From Bacillota bacterium (GTDB taxonomy: Bacteria > Bacillota > UBA4882 > UBA8346), in assembly GCA_003501365.1 (NCBI GenBank), contig DNPP01000480.1, positions 5,493 to 18,480 of the forward strand: 12,988 nucleotides of DNA. Reading direction: 5' to 3'. Positions 1 through 6,330 of the stretch are shown piece by piece. Numbering within the stretch: position 1 is the stretch's first letter; each line of letters starts with the position of its first letter. The notes below the pieces were generated by a model that had not been told where the DNA came from, made no database searches, and was given only the letters and a program-made list of their open reading frames with translations. Both the position numbers and the translations under genes were made by a program.

Positions 1-205
1 ATTGTTCTTTTGCGCCTAAGTTTTCAATATCGAGTTGTTCTTTAATTATGCTCAGATCTTTCTCATATCCGGCCAGCTTTTTGATGATAGGGGGTAATAT
101 TTCCTTATAACGATTATCTGCCCCATTTACTTCATCCAAAAGCTCTCGGGTACTTTCCAACCGATTGATCACCTGAACGATCTTGCTTTCTTCCAAAATT
201 CCCAC
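1..205 (-). CDS. Partial helical/coiled-coil protein, controlled by a c-di-GMP riboswitch
   Basis: The gene runs off the left edge; 68 codons are visible and no stop is seen. The start is a GTG at 203-205. It is preceded by a GGGAGG ribosome binding site with about 9 nt spacing, and an in-frame TAG lies just upstream, so no earlier start is possible. The visible residues are rich in Glu, Lys, Leu and Ile with roughly heptad spacing (for example INRLESTRELLDEV), so a helical or coiled-coil cytosolic segment is likely. No signal peptide or membrane segment is visible. I do not recognise the family. The upstream c-di-GMP-I aptamer implies that expression follows cyclic di-GMP level, which suggests a role in motility, chemotaxis, adhesion or surface behaviour. 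That role is inference from the leader only. Confidence 0.72.
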   Translation of the reverse strand, partial: MGILEESKIVQVINRLESTRELLDEVNGADNRYKEILPPIIKKLAGYEKDLSIIKEQLDIENLGAKEQ

Positions 206-271
206 CTGATGCTACCTCCCTGTAATCTGTAAATTTTAATCTGTCTGAACAATATGCCCTCCGCAGGCAAC

Positions 272-297
272 AAAAAAACAACCTTTCTTATAGAGGT
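272..297 (-). terminator. Possible riboswitch expression-platform terminator
   Basis: Just after the aptamer, the minus strand reads ACCTCT, a short loop, then AGAAAGGT, a TG, and seven consecutive T (plus-strand A run at 272-278). The stem is about 6 bp with a 2-nt bulge, so it is weak. Its 5' arm reuses the 291-297 segment that also forms the 3' side of the aptamer's P1. P1 and this hairpin are therefore mutually exclusive, which would make c-di-GMP binding prevent termination (an ON switch). This is inference from pairing by eye. Confidence 0.35.
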
Positions 298-400
298 AAC
301 CCAGCCATCATGGCGTAACGGTATCCTAACTAAATACACCGTTTTGCTTTAGACCTGAAGCTTTGCGTCCCCGGCTTTCACCAAGTTTGCCCTTTACTTT
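291..400 (-). ncRNA. c-di-GMP-I (GEMM) riboswitch aptamer
   Basis: Read on the minus strand, this leader carries the hallmark blocks of the GEMM-I aptamer in the right order. They are GGGCAAAC (near 385-392), a stem closed by a GAAA tetraloop (near 376-379), GGACGCAAAGC (near 360-370), a GGTCTAA tetraloop-receptor-like segment (near 348-354), and the closing GGCTGGGTTACC (near 295-306). The P1 helix can form between TAAAGG (391-396) and CCTCTA (291-296) with one mismatch. The aptamer sits in the leader of the partial coiled-coil gene, about 86 nt before its GTG start. The family identity is clear from motif order; the direction of switching is inferred separately. Confidence 0.9.
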
Positions 401-503
401 AAATAAAGTCGTTCAAATTTTTACCGTTTAAAACGGCTTTCGAAAATACCAGCGGATTTTTACGTATAACAACACATAGCAGCTTATTTAATATTTTAAT
501 ATT

Positions 504-533
504 ATTAAACCACTTTATCAAATCACTTGTCAA
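504..533 (-). promoter_or_regulatory. Sigma-A-like promoter for the riboswitch transcript
   Basis: On the minus strand there is a perfect -35 TTGACA (528-533), an 18-nt spacer, and a -10 TTTAAT (504-509, one mismatch to TATAAT). It points toward the c-di-GMP riboswitch, with an expected start near 497, leaving about 95 nt of leader before the aptamer. That leader contains a small CCGTT/AACGG hairpin near 425-437. No other promoter as good is visible upstream of the left-edge gene. Confidence 0.6.
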
Positions 534-720
534 CCAAACAGCAGTAACATTTCTGTGAACTTTTTAACCGTTGGTGATATCTAAAGCTGTAAACTACCAA
601 TCGCTCCCATAAATTTTTGCCTAGATCAAAATTGCTTTCCAACATATCCCATTCATGGGCTTCGGTTTTATTTTAAACCAAAGCAGGAAAGTTTGAAAAG
701 CTATCGAAAGATCTATTTGT
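534..720. other. Intergenic stretch with two small hairpins, no gene seen
   Basis: This stretch lies between the riboswitch promoter and the plus-strand structured RNA. I find no credible open frame. Two adjacent small inverted repeats are present: CCCA/TGGG around TTCA at 648-659, and a 9-bp stem at 660-668/675-683. The second fully pairs only on the minus strand, where a G-U pair replaces a C-A mismatch. No T run follows either on the minus strand. No convincing plus-strand promoter for the RNA at 721 was found here. Confidence 0.4.
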
Positions 721-831
721 GCTGGGTAACGGGTGGTGTTATGACATTCTTTTATCACCTGGGTACTTTACGAGGGTTCCGTATCTGTTACCTAGTTAGA
801 GCTTGGAGTCAACTCCAAGCTCTTCTTATCT
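721..831 (+). ncRNA. Candidate stand-alone structured RNA (three-way junction plus terminator-like hairpin)
   Basis: Three helices abut with no unpaired junction bases. P1 pairs 721-730 with 787-796 (10 bp), P2 pairs 731-738 with 753-760 (8 bp), and P3 pairs 761-766 with 781-786 (6 bp). A long hairpin and a T-rich tail follow directly at 798-831. Seven of the 24 pairs are G-U on the plus strand (721-796, 724-793, 731-760, 736-755, 738-753, 761-786, 763-784). On the minus strand each becomes an unpairable A-C, so the RNA is encoded by the plus strand. Loops are 14 nt (739-752) and 14 nt (767-780). The only neighbour downstream is a convergent gene, so this is not the leader of a visible gene. 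I cannot assign it to a known RNA family. The 5' end may lie further upstream; a GAAA-capped mini-hairpin is near 703-712. Confidence 0.45.
798..831 (+). terminator. Strong hairpin between convergent units, T-rich on the plus side
   Basis: AGAGCTTGGAGT (798-809) and ACTCCAAGCTCT (812-823) are a perfect 12-bp inverted repeat. In RNA this gives an 11-bp stem with a 4-nt loop. The plus strand continues with TTCTTATCTT, a moderate U-tract, so it can end the structured RNA at 721. On the minus strand it lies just past the stop of the 67-residue gene but is followed by AACTAGG, which lacks a U-tract. It may still protect that mRNA's 3' end. Confidence 0.55.
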
Positions 832-1034
832 TAATCGATATGTTCGATGTAGTAAACGTAATTTCTCATCTCTTGACCCTGTTTCATTTTCACGATAGTC
901 TCCAAAGCATTCTTTTTTAACTTAAATACCTCCGCTTTATCTTTCGAACCCAGATTGCGTAAACCTTGAGGATCGACAGGCGAAGCGTAAAAAATATTAT
1001 TTTTAAAATCAATCACTTTCACTAAAAAATTCAT
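831..1034 (-). CDS. Small hypothetical protein, 67 aa
   Basis: ATG start at 1032-1034 and TAA stop at 831-833. The product is a soluble, mixed-charge 67-residue protein with no signal peptide, membrane segment or Cys. It begins MNFLVKVIDFKNNIFY and ends in a Tyr-rich tail (NYVYYIEHID). I do not recognise the family. Support for a real gene: a well-formed sigma-A-type promoter ends about 35 nt upstream (1076-1104), and a strong hairpin follows the stop. The ribosome binding site is only moderate (AAGGGATGG, about 11 nt before ATG). It is monocistronic as far as can be seen and convergent with the plus-strand RNA candidate. The N-terminal alternation of hydrophobic and charged residues (FLVKVIDF) suggests a beta strand, and the middle (KLKKNALETIVKMKQGQEM) a helix; function is unknown. 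Confidence 0.68.
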   Translation of the reverse strand: MNFLVKVIDFKNNIFYASPVDPQGLRNLGSKDKAEVFKLKKNALETIVKMKQGQEMRNYVYYIEHID

Positions 1035-1075
1035 TATCGCAATCCATCCCTTTTTTATATGTTGATAACGGCTAT

Positions 1076-1104
1076 ATTATACTGCAAAAGATCGACGAAT
1101 TCAA
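1076..1104 (-). promoter_or_regulatory. Sigma-A promoter for the 67-aa gene
   Basis: The minus strand carries -35 TTGAAT (1099-1104), a 17-nt spacer, and a perfect -10 TATAAT (1076-1081). Transcription would begin near 1069, giving a 5' leader of about 35 nt to the ATG at 1034. The match and spacing are good for a vegetative promoter, and the position is right for the small gene. Confidence 0.7.
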
Positions 1105-1162
1105 ATATTACAAATCAGCTATTTATATTTATTTTCAGCCGCTATCATTGAAGAGATGTTGT

Positions 1163-1549
1163 TTATTCCGTTGATTCACTTTGCGGAGGTGTCTGTTTGG
1201 GAACGACTCGACCCCAACTGCTTAACAGGATAACCATCTCAACTTCACATTTTTCTCTAGCGATAAGTAAGGCAGTTTTTCCATTATGATCAACCGCTTC
1301 TTTATCAGCTCCGTTTTCCAGTAAAAGCTTGGCAACGGCTAAATAATTCTTGGCAGCAGCCACCATTAAAAGTGTTTGGCCATGGCTTACTCTTATATTT
1401 GGACTTACTCCCTGGTTGAGTAGACTTTCAACCGTAACATTATTCCCTTTCTTTACTGCTTTCGTCAGTTCTCCTTCTTTGCTAGTCCAACCAACCAATA
1501 AAAATGAAGCCACCATAAAAAACACCAATATCCATTTTAATTTCGTCAA
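1163..1549 (-). CDS. Small membrane-anchored ankyrin-repeat protein
   Basis: I place the start at the TTG at 1547-1549 because a GGGGGA ribosome-binding-like motif sits 8 nt upstream and the product then begins MTKLKWILVFF, a typical signal or anchor start. An upstream in-frame TTG at 1571-1573 would add 8 residues but has no binding site. In the 128-residue form, residues 5-22 are a hydrophobic segment ending in LLVGW. Two to three ankyrin-like units follow (about 25-50, 55-86 and 88-112), with typical motifs such as GQTLLMVAAAKN, AVAKLLLENGAD and NGKTALLIA. The tail is short, polar and Pro-rich. The repeats should lie outside the cytoplasmic membrane and bind a protein partner, which is unknown. 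LVGW sits where a lipobox LVGC would be expected; the Cys is absent, so it would be an uncleaved anchor or non-lipidated. It lies 103 nt after the MCP gene. Confidence 0.72.
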   Translation of the reverse strand: MTKLKWILVFFMVASFLLVGWTSKEGELTKAVKKGNNVTVESLLNQGVSPNIRVSHGQTLLMVAAAKNYLAVAKLLLENGADKEAVDHNGKTALLIAREKCEVEMVILLSSWGRVVPKQTPPQSESTE

Positions 1550-1652
1550 TGAATTCGTCCCCCAGGCACTCAAAGTAATAATGCTTAATTAAGAGTTCCA
1601 GAGTTATTATTGACATTTCGCAATTATTTAATACTAATTTCCAGATCAAATC

Positions 1653-3365
1653 CTATATTTTAAACTTTTGCGCTGCATTGGATAATTGCTCAGCCATGTG
1701 TTGTAGCTTTGCGGCGGCATCATTGATAACCATTGTGGAGGCATATTGCTGCTGGAATGTAGCGGAGACTTCTTCTGCTGCTGCCAGGTTATCCTGGCTT
1801 ATCACTGAGACTTTTGCAATTTCGGTGATTACGATTTGATTATTCTCATTCATTTTATTGGCAGTCTCGGTAATCAATGCGATACGGGTAATAATCTGAC
1901 CGACTTTGGTAATGAGTTCTTGAAATGAATTGGCGGTTTCCATTAAAGTATTACGACCCTTATCGACTTGGTCTGTTCCCTCTCCCATTGTATTCACAAC
2001 GCTATTCGTTTTTTGATCGATATTATTAATAACCGCATCGATCTGTTCAACTGCTTCCTGAGATTGAGTTGCCAATTGACGAATACTGGTGGCGACCACC
2101 GCAAAACCCCGTCCAAACTCTCCGGCCCTGGCTGCTTCGATCGAGGCATTTAAGGAAAGTAAACTGGTTTTCTCGGCGATTTCCCGAATTACATCCACCA
2201 TGCTATGAATCGCCGATGAATCTTCGGCCAAGTTTTGGACCATCTGGTTTATCATATTCACTGTTTCAACCAGATTATTAATTGTATCAGTCATCTCCCG
2301 GGCTGCTTCACCACCGCGCTGTGCGGCTACAGAAGCTTCCTTACAGACATCATTAATCTGTGCGGTGGCACTTGTTACTGAATTCGCATTTTCAATAGCT
2401 CTCTCAATCGATTGGATAGCCGATTCGACGGTTTGAGTTTGAGTAGTTGCTCCGGTAGCCAGTTCATTTACCAGTTCGCTTAATTCGCCTAATGAACGGG
2501 TTGTTTCGTCGGTAACTTTATTCAACTCCATGCTGGAACTAGTAATATGTTCAGCATTTACAGCCTCCTCGGTCACCATCAATCGTAATTCATCAATGGC
2601 CCGATTAAAGGCTATTCCCACTGCACCGACTTCATCATTGGATTGGATCTTTACTTTTGCGCGCAAATCCCCTTTAGCCAATAATTCGGTAGTACTTCGC
2701 AACCTTTGTAAAGGCATAATGATGGAGTAAGCTACCATCACTCCGAGAAAAATCGCAATGAGTACGCCGAAGATAGTAATACTGGTTTGGATCGTCAATG
2801 CTGAATTATAAACCTTTTGACCTCTGGAATAGGTTTCCAACCCTTTAATACGACTTTGTTTACCGATATTATAAAGGCAATCGTAAAGCGCTTGTGAGTC
2901 ATCTTTAAAATTGGAATAAAGATATGATACCGAAGAGCCTTTCGTCCGTATCTCGTTGTAAAGATTCCGCAGATCACTTTGATATTTGCTCTGCAGTTTT
3001 CCAACTTTTTGGATATCTTTTTTAGATAAATAGTTGGAGAAATAGTCGATTTGACCCGTTACATTATTCATTTGCGCCGATAATTCGGTTAGCGCCGAGC
3101 TATCCCCTTCAAAAGCGCGGGAAGTCATTTGATCAACTTTGTAAATCAACTCCAAAGCCTCGGATACGGGATATAGTATTGTGGAATTGCTCAAAAAAAT
3201 GTCATTGGATACTTTATTCATGTCACGAATTTGGGCAAATCCAACCATACTTACGATAATCGTTATTAGGGTCATAAATAACAATATAGCGGCAATTTTA
3301 AAGACTACGCTTTTGATGTTAAGCTTGGTAAGATACCGGAAAAAAGCTAAAATATCAATTTTCAT
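1653..3365 (-). CDS. Methyl-accepting chemotaxis protein (transmembrane receptor)
   Basis: This 570-residue receptor passes external signals to the CheA/CheW array. Residues 21-43 form membrane segment 1. Residues 44-192 are an extracytoplasmic helical region, probably of the four-helix-bundle type. Residues 193-216 form membrane segment 2, about 217-268 a HAMP domain, and 270-570 the long cytoplasmic coiled-coil signalling domain. The hairpin tip is well conserved at 391-428 (EIAEKTSLLSLNASIEAARA, then GRGFAVVA). There is no C-terminal NWETF-like pentapeptide. The ATG has an excellent GGAGGAGG site 7 nt upstream. It follows the xylose permease gene across a strong terminator, so it is probably expressed separately or by read-through. 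Its ligand is unknown; docking of a sugar-binding protein from the neighbouring locus is possible (as Trg does with ribose/galactose-binding proteins in E. coli) but is inference. The leader hairpin at 3395-3410 shows a CCTC loop complementary to the ribosome binding site. Confidence 0.93.
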   Translation of the reverse strand: MKIDILAFFRYLTKLNIKSVVFKIAAILLFMTLITIIVSMVGFAQIRDMNKVSNDIFLSNSTILYPVSEALELIYKVDQMTSRAFEGDSSALTELSAQMNNVTGQIDYFSNYLSKKDIQKVGKLQSKYQSDLRNLYNEIRTKGSSVSYLYSNFKDDSQALYDCLYNIGKQSRIKGLETYSRGQKVYNSALTIQTSITIFGVLIAIFLGVMVAYSIIMPLQRLRSTTELLAKGDLRAKVKIQSNDEVGAVGIAFNRAIDELRLMVTEEAVNAEHITSSSMELNKVTDETTRSLGELSELVNELATGATTQTQTVESAIQSIERAIENANSVTSATAQINDVCKEASVAAQRGGEAAREMTDTINNLVETVNMINQMVQNLAEDSSAIHSMVDVIREIAEKTSLLSLNASIEAARAGEFGRGFAVVATSIRQLATQSQEAVEQIDAVINNIDQKTNSVVNTMGEGTDQVDKGRNTLMETANSFQELITKVGQIITRIALITETANKMNENNQIVITEIAKVSVISQDNLAAAEEVSATFQQQYASTMVINDAAAKLQHMAEQLSNAAQKFKI

Positions 3366-3413
3366 TACAAAACCTCCTCCAAAAATACGCCTTACAATAA
3401 GAGGTTATTGGAT

Positions 3414-3449
3414 AAAAAAAGAGAAGAACGGAATTCGCTTCTCTTTTTT
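3414..3449 (-). terminator. Intrinsic terminator after xylH (bidirectional)
   Basis: A 12-bp perfect stem pairs AAAAAAGAGAAG (3415-3426) with CTTCTCTTTTTT (3438-3449) around an 11-nt loop. On the minus strand the stem is followed by a run of T, giving a strong terminator about 30 nt after the xylH stop. The plus strand is also T-rich at its end, so it would work in both directions. It marks the end of the xylose transport operon. Confidence 0.85.
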
Positions 3450-3477
3450 ATAGGCAAAACAATAAAATTGTTAGTAA

Positions 3478-4656
3478 TTATTTTTTGGCAGTTTTGGTTT
3501 TAATATCTATCCAAACGGCCAATAATAAAACTAAACCTTTAACGACAAATTGCCAGAAAGATTCGACATTCATCATACTTAGACCATTGTCGATACTGGC
3601 CATGACCAAGGCGCCAAGAATAGCTCCGGGGATACTTCCAATACCGCCCAAAAAGCTGGTGCCGCCAATAACACAGGAAGCGATGGCATCGAGTTCCATA
3701 TTATTGCCGGCAGTGGTTGTAGCCGCATCTAATCTGGCGGTAGCCAACACGCCTGCTATCCCGGATAATAAACCCATCAGGATAAAAATCGCCATCGTCC
3801 TTCGACGGATATTAATACCGGACAATCTGGCCGCCTCGGCATTACCACCCATGGCATATACCTGCCGCCCAAACTGGGTGCTTTTGGTGATAAAAGTGAA
3901 GATTAAAACCAAGGCTAGAACGATAATGATTGGATAGGGGATACCCTCATATTGGTATAGAACAAAAGTAACAAGAATGATCAAAGCGCAATAAAAAGCG
4001 ATTGTCAGCAGTTCCAAAAATAGCGGACGAACTTCAAATCCGTATTTAATCTTAGACTGGCGCGAGCGAAGCCTCCCAATTATCAAGGCTAATATTCCAA
4101 TGGTTGTAAATACAATTCCAGGAATTAAGCTCAAATAGCCGCTGCTGATGATTTTAAAATCGGGCCACATCGGAGCAACAGTCATCAGTTTGATCAATCC
4201 CATAGTAGCACCGCGGAACACCAACTGGCCGGCCAAAGTAACAATAAAGGCCGGTACCGCGTGGTAGGCAACCCAATAGCCTTGCCAGGCGCCGATAAGT
4301 GCTCCCAAGGCTAAAGCCGCTAAAATCGCCCAAACCGTCGGCACATGATACCAAACCTGTAAAACCGCTGCCAGACCACCGGTAAATCCAAGAATTGACC
4401 CAACCGACAAATCGATATGAGTCGCTACGATAATCATAACCATCCCAATGGCCAATACTGCAGTGATCGACATCTGACGAGAAAGGTTGGAAATATTACG
4501 GGGTATTAAATACCTACCGTCCGTTAATACGGAAAATAATATCCAAATCCCGACTAGCGCGATGATCATTGTATAAGCTCGCAAATCGAACTTAAAACTC
4601 AATCGCTCCAAAAACTTTTTTTCCTGGACTGGGGTTTTTCCATCAACAACACTCAT
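3478..4656 (-). CDS. xylH: D-xylose-type ABC transporter permease XylH
   Basis: This 392-residue integral membrane protein is the permease of a carbohydrate-uptake-2 (ribose/xylose type) ABC importer. The start is the ATG at 4654-4656: it has AGGAGG 8 nt upstream, lying inside the end of xylG, whereas an ATG 24 nt earlier has none. The stop codon of xylG ends one base before this ATG, so the two are translationally coupled. About ten hydrophobic segments are visible. The conserved region near the C-terminus (AIASCVIGGTSFLGGIGSI followed by PGAILGALVM) is typical of the family, as is the central RQVYAMGGNAEAARLSGI motif that contacts the ATPase. Length matches E. coli XylH (about 393). It should pair with XylG and receive sugar from XylF. 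Xylose is the best guess from the very XylF-like partner; other pentoses are not excluded. Confidence 0.93.
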   Translation of the reverse strand: MSVVDGKTPVQEKKFLERLSFKFDLRAYTMIIALVGIWILFSVLTDGRYLIPRNISNLSRQMSITAVLAIGMVMIIVATHIDLSVGSILGFTGGLAAVLQVWYHVPTVWAILAALALGALIGAWQGYWVAYHAVPAFIVTLAGQLVFRGATMGLIKLMTVAPMWPDFKIISSGYLSLIPGIVFTTIGILALIIGRLRSRQSKIKYGFEVRPLFLELLTIAFYCALIILVTFVLYQYEGIPYPIIIVLALVLIFTFITKSTQFGRQVYAMGGNAEAARLSGINIRRRTMAIFILMGLLSGIAGVLATARLDAATTTAGNNMELDAIASCVIGGTSFLGGIGSIPGAILGALVMASIDNGLSMMNVESFWQFVVKGLVLLLAVWIDIKTKTAKK

Positions 4657-4657
4657 C

Positions 4658-6175
4658 CTAATTTCCTCCTGTCGCAGCATACATTAATTTTTCTTGATCA
4701 GCTTCATGATGCATAAATTCACCGTTAAGCGCGCCTTCATGAATAACTAAGATCCGATCACTCATACCGATAATCTCCGGCAATTCCGAAGAAACCATAA
4801 TGATTGCCACACCTTGTTGTTTCAATTGATTCATCAGGGTATAAATTTCAAATTTGGCGCCGACATCAATTCCCCGGGTCGGCTCATCCATAATCAAAAC
4901 CTTGGGATTGGTCATTAACCATTTACCGACAACCACCTTCTGTTGATTACCACCGCTTAGATTATTTACTTTCGCAGCCAAAGAAGGGGTTTTAATCTTT
5001 AATTGTTTGACAGAGTTTCCGCTGGCTAAAATTTCTTCATTGAAGTTGATGACGCCATGTCTGCATAAGTTGGGTAAATTTGCCAACGTCAGGTTAGCCT
5101 GGACATCTTGTTCCAATACTAATCCGTAACGTTTGCGATCTTCAGTAACCAAGCCAATACCACATTTAATCGCATCCAATGGGGAATCAATCACAACCGG
5201 TTTCCCCTCAATAAAGATTTCGCCGCTTTTGCGACCAGCAAAACCGCCAAAAATACTATTTACCAGCTCAGTGCGCCCAGCGCCCATCAGACCTGCAATG
5301 CCGAGGATCTCACCGCGCCGAATCGAAAAATTAACATTTTCAACTAATTTACGTTGTGAATTTTCCGGATCGTAAACATTGAAATCTTTTACTTCTAAAA
5401 CAATATCGCCGGAAACATGCTCAACCCTTGGGAAACGTTCCGACAACTGACGACCGACCATCATTGAAATAACTTCATTTTCATTTGTCTCACCGATAGG
5501 TTTGGTTGAGATGGTTTCGCCATCCCGTAAAATAGTAACCGAATCTGCGATTTGGAAAATCTCATTAATCTTATGGGATATATAAATGCAGGTTACGCCG
5601 TTGGCTTTTAGCCGTCTGAGTATTCTCATTAACGTTGCAACTTCGCTTTCGGTTAAAGCCGCAGACGGTTCATCCAATAATAAAATTTTGGCTTGTTTGG
5701 AAATGGCTTTGGCAATCTCCACCATTTGTTGATGACCGACCCCCAAATTAATCACCGGAGTTTCAGGACGAATTTTTAATTCCACTTCATCAAGCCATTT
5801 AGAAGTTTCATAATAAAGTTTGGGCCAGTCGATAACACCGAAGCGGTTTGGTTCATTGCCTAGAAAAATATTTTCACCGATCGTTAAATATTTAACTAAA
5901 GATAATTCTTGGTTGATAATCGCAATTCCAGCTTCTTCGGATTCCTTAATATTATGATAACGTTGAATTTCGCCATTGATGGAAACATCTCCGGTATAGG
6001 TCCCATAAGGATAAACACCACTTAAAATTTTCATCAGGGTCGATTTTCCGGCGCCGTTTTCACCGCAGAGAGCATGAATCTCACCTTTACGGATCCGGAA
6101 ATTGACATTTTTAAGGGCTTTTACCCCTGGAAACTCTTTATTGATATTTTGCATTTCCAGGATATATTTTTCCAT
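4658..6175 (-). CDS. xylG: D-xylose-type ABC transporter ATPase XylG
   Basis: This 505-residue protein holds two fused nucleotide-binding domains, the usual form in sugar (CUT2) importers. Domain 1 has Walker A GENGAGKST at 38-46, signature-like LGVGHQQ at 144-150 and Walker B ILLLDEP at 164-170. Domain 2 has a degenerate Walker A (GLMGAGRTE, 295-303, lacking the Lys), a canonical LSGGNQQK signature at 406-413 and VLIMDEP at 426-432. This asymmetry, with one composite site probably active, is normal for XylG/RbsA/MglA. Length matches the family (about 505-513). It drives import with XylH in the membrane. The ATG has an AGGGGG site, and that GGGG can pair with CCCC immediately before the ATG around a GAAT loop, which could mildly restrain initiation. 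The gene lies after a long stem-loop that separates it from xylF. Confidence 0.95.
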   Translation of the reverse strand: MEKYILEMQNINKEFPGVKALKNVNFRIRKGEIHALCGENGAGKSTLMKILSGVYPYGTYTGDVSINGEIQRYHNIKESEEAGIAIINQELSLVKYLTIGENIFLGNEPNRFGVIDWPKLYYETSKWLDEVELKIRPETPVINLGVGHQQMVEIAKAISKQAKILLLDEPSAALTESEVATLMRILRRLKANGVTCIYISHKINEIFQIADSVTILRDGETISTKPIGETNENEVISMMVGRQLSERFPRVEHVSGDIVLEVKDFNVYDPENSQRKLVENVNFSIRRGEILGIAGLMGAGRTELVNSIFGGFAGRKSGEIFIEGKPVVIDSPLDAIKCGIGLVTEDRKRYGLVLEQDVQANLTLANLPNLCRHGVINFNEEILASGNSVKQLKIKTPSLAAKVNNLSGGNQQKVVVGKWLMTNPKVLIMDEPTRGIDVGAKFEIYTLMNQLKQQGVAIIMVSSELPEIIGMSDRILVIHEGALNGEFMHHEADQEKLMYAATGGN

Positions 6176-6269
6176 GGGGATTCCCCCTCTCTATCAAATT
6201 CTGTGACATAGTATTAAAATAATTCTAATTTACGTAAAAAATCCTTTAATTTTTTTCTATATAATATTA

Positions 6270-6313
6270 GGAAGAGAGAGGTTTAACCTCTGAGGAGGTT
6301 GCCTCTCTCTTCC
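6270..6313 (-). repeat. Long stem-loop in the xylF-xylG intergenic gap
   Basis: A 12-bp perfect arm pair (GGAAGAGAGAGG at 6270-6281 with CCTCTCTCTTCC at 6302-6313) encloses a second 6-bp stem (AACCTC 6285-6290, GAGGTT 6295-6300) around a 4-nt loop. It begins about 17 nt after the xylF stop. No T run follows on the minus strand (the sequence continues TAATATTATATAG), so it is a poor terminator. A stable stem here most likely protects the 3' end of xylF mRNA so that the binding protein outnumbers XylG/XylH, as is known for other binding-protein operons. That function is inference. Confidence 0.6.
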
Positions 6314-6330
6314 TTGAGACTCAGGTTAAA

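Noticed and set aside
725..745. GGGTGGTG resembling the T-box sequence of tRNA-sensing leaders
   Set aside because: There is no Stem I with its usual motifs, no antiterminator/terminator pair using it, and no downstream aminoacyl-tRNA synthetase or amino-acid gene.
721..796. tRNA-like folding because of GGGTTCC in a loop
   Set aside because: The closing helix is 10 bp rather than 7, there is no anticodon arm or TTCRA-type T-loop, and no D-arm.
693..920. 75-residue plus-strand open frame starting at a TTG
   Set aside because: It overlaps both the structured RNA and the better supported minus-strand 67-residue gene. The composition is unlike a typical protein and its start is weak.
1574..1652. 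Promoter in the gap between the chemotaxis receptor and the ankyrin gene
   Set aside because: TTGATC and TTGCGA boxes occur but no -10 lies at a proper distance; only a CTTAATTAAG palindrome is visible.
3485..3937. 150-residue plus-strand open frame opposite xylH
   Set aside because: It is the antisense of a well-conserved permease gene; low-complexity Ile/Thr/Pro/Lys composition and no ribosome binding site mark it as a shadow frame.
4654..4680. Longer xylH start at 4680
   Set aside because: The ATG at 4680 has no ribosome binding site, whereas the ATG at 4656 is 8 nt after AGGAGG and directly follows the xylG stop.
6176..6270. Separate xylG promoter (TTTACG with AATACT 17 nt downstream)
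   Set aside because: Both boxes are poor matches in AT-rich DNA; cotranscription with xylF is the simpler reading.
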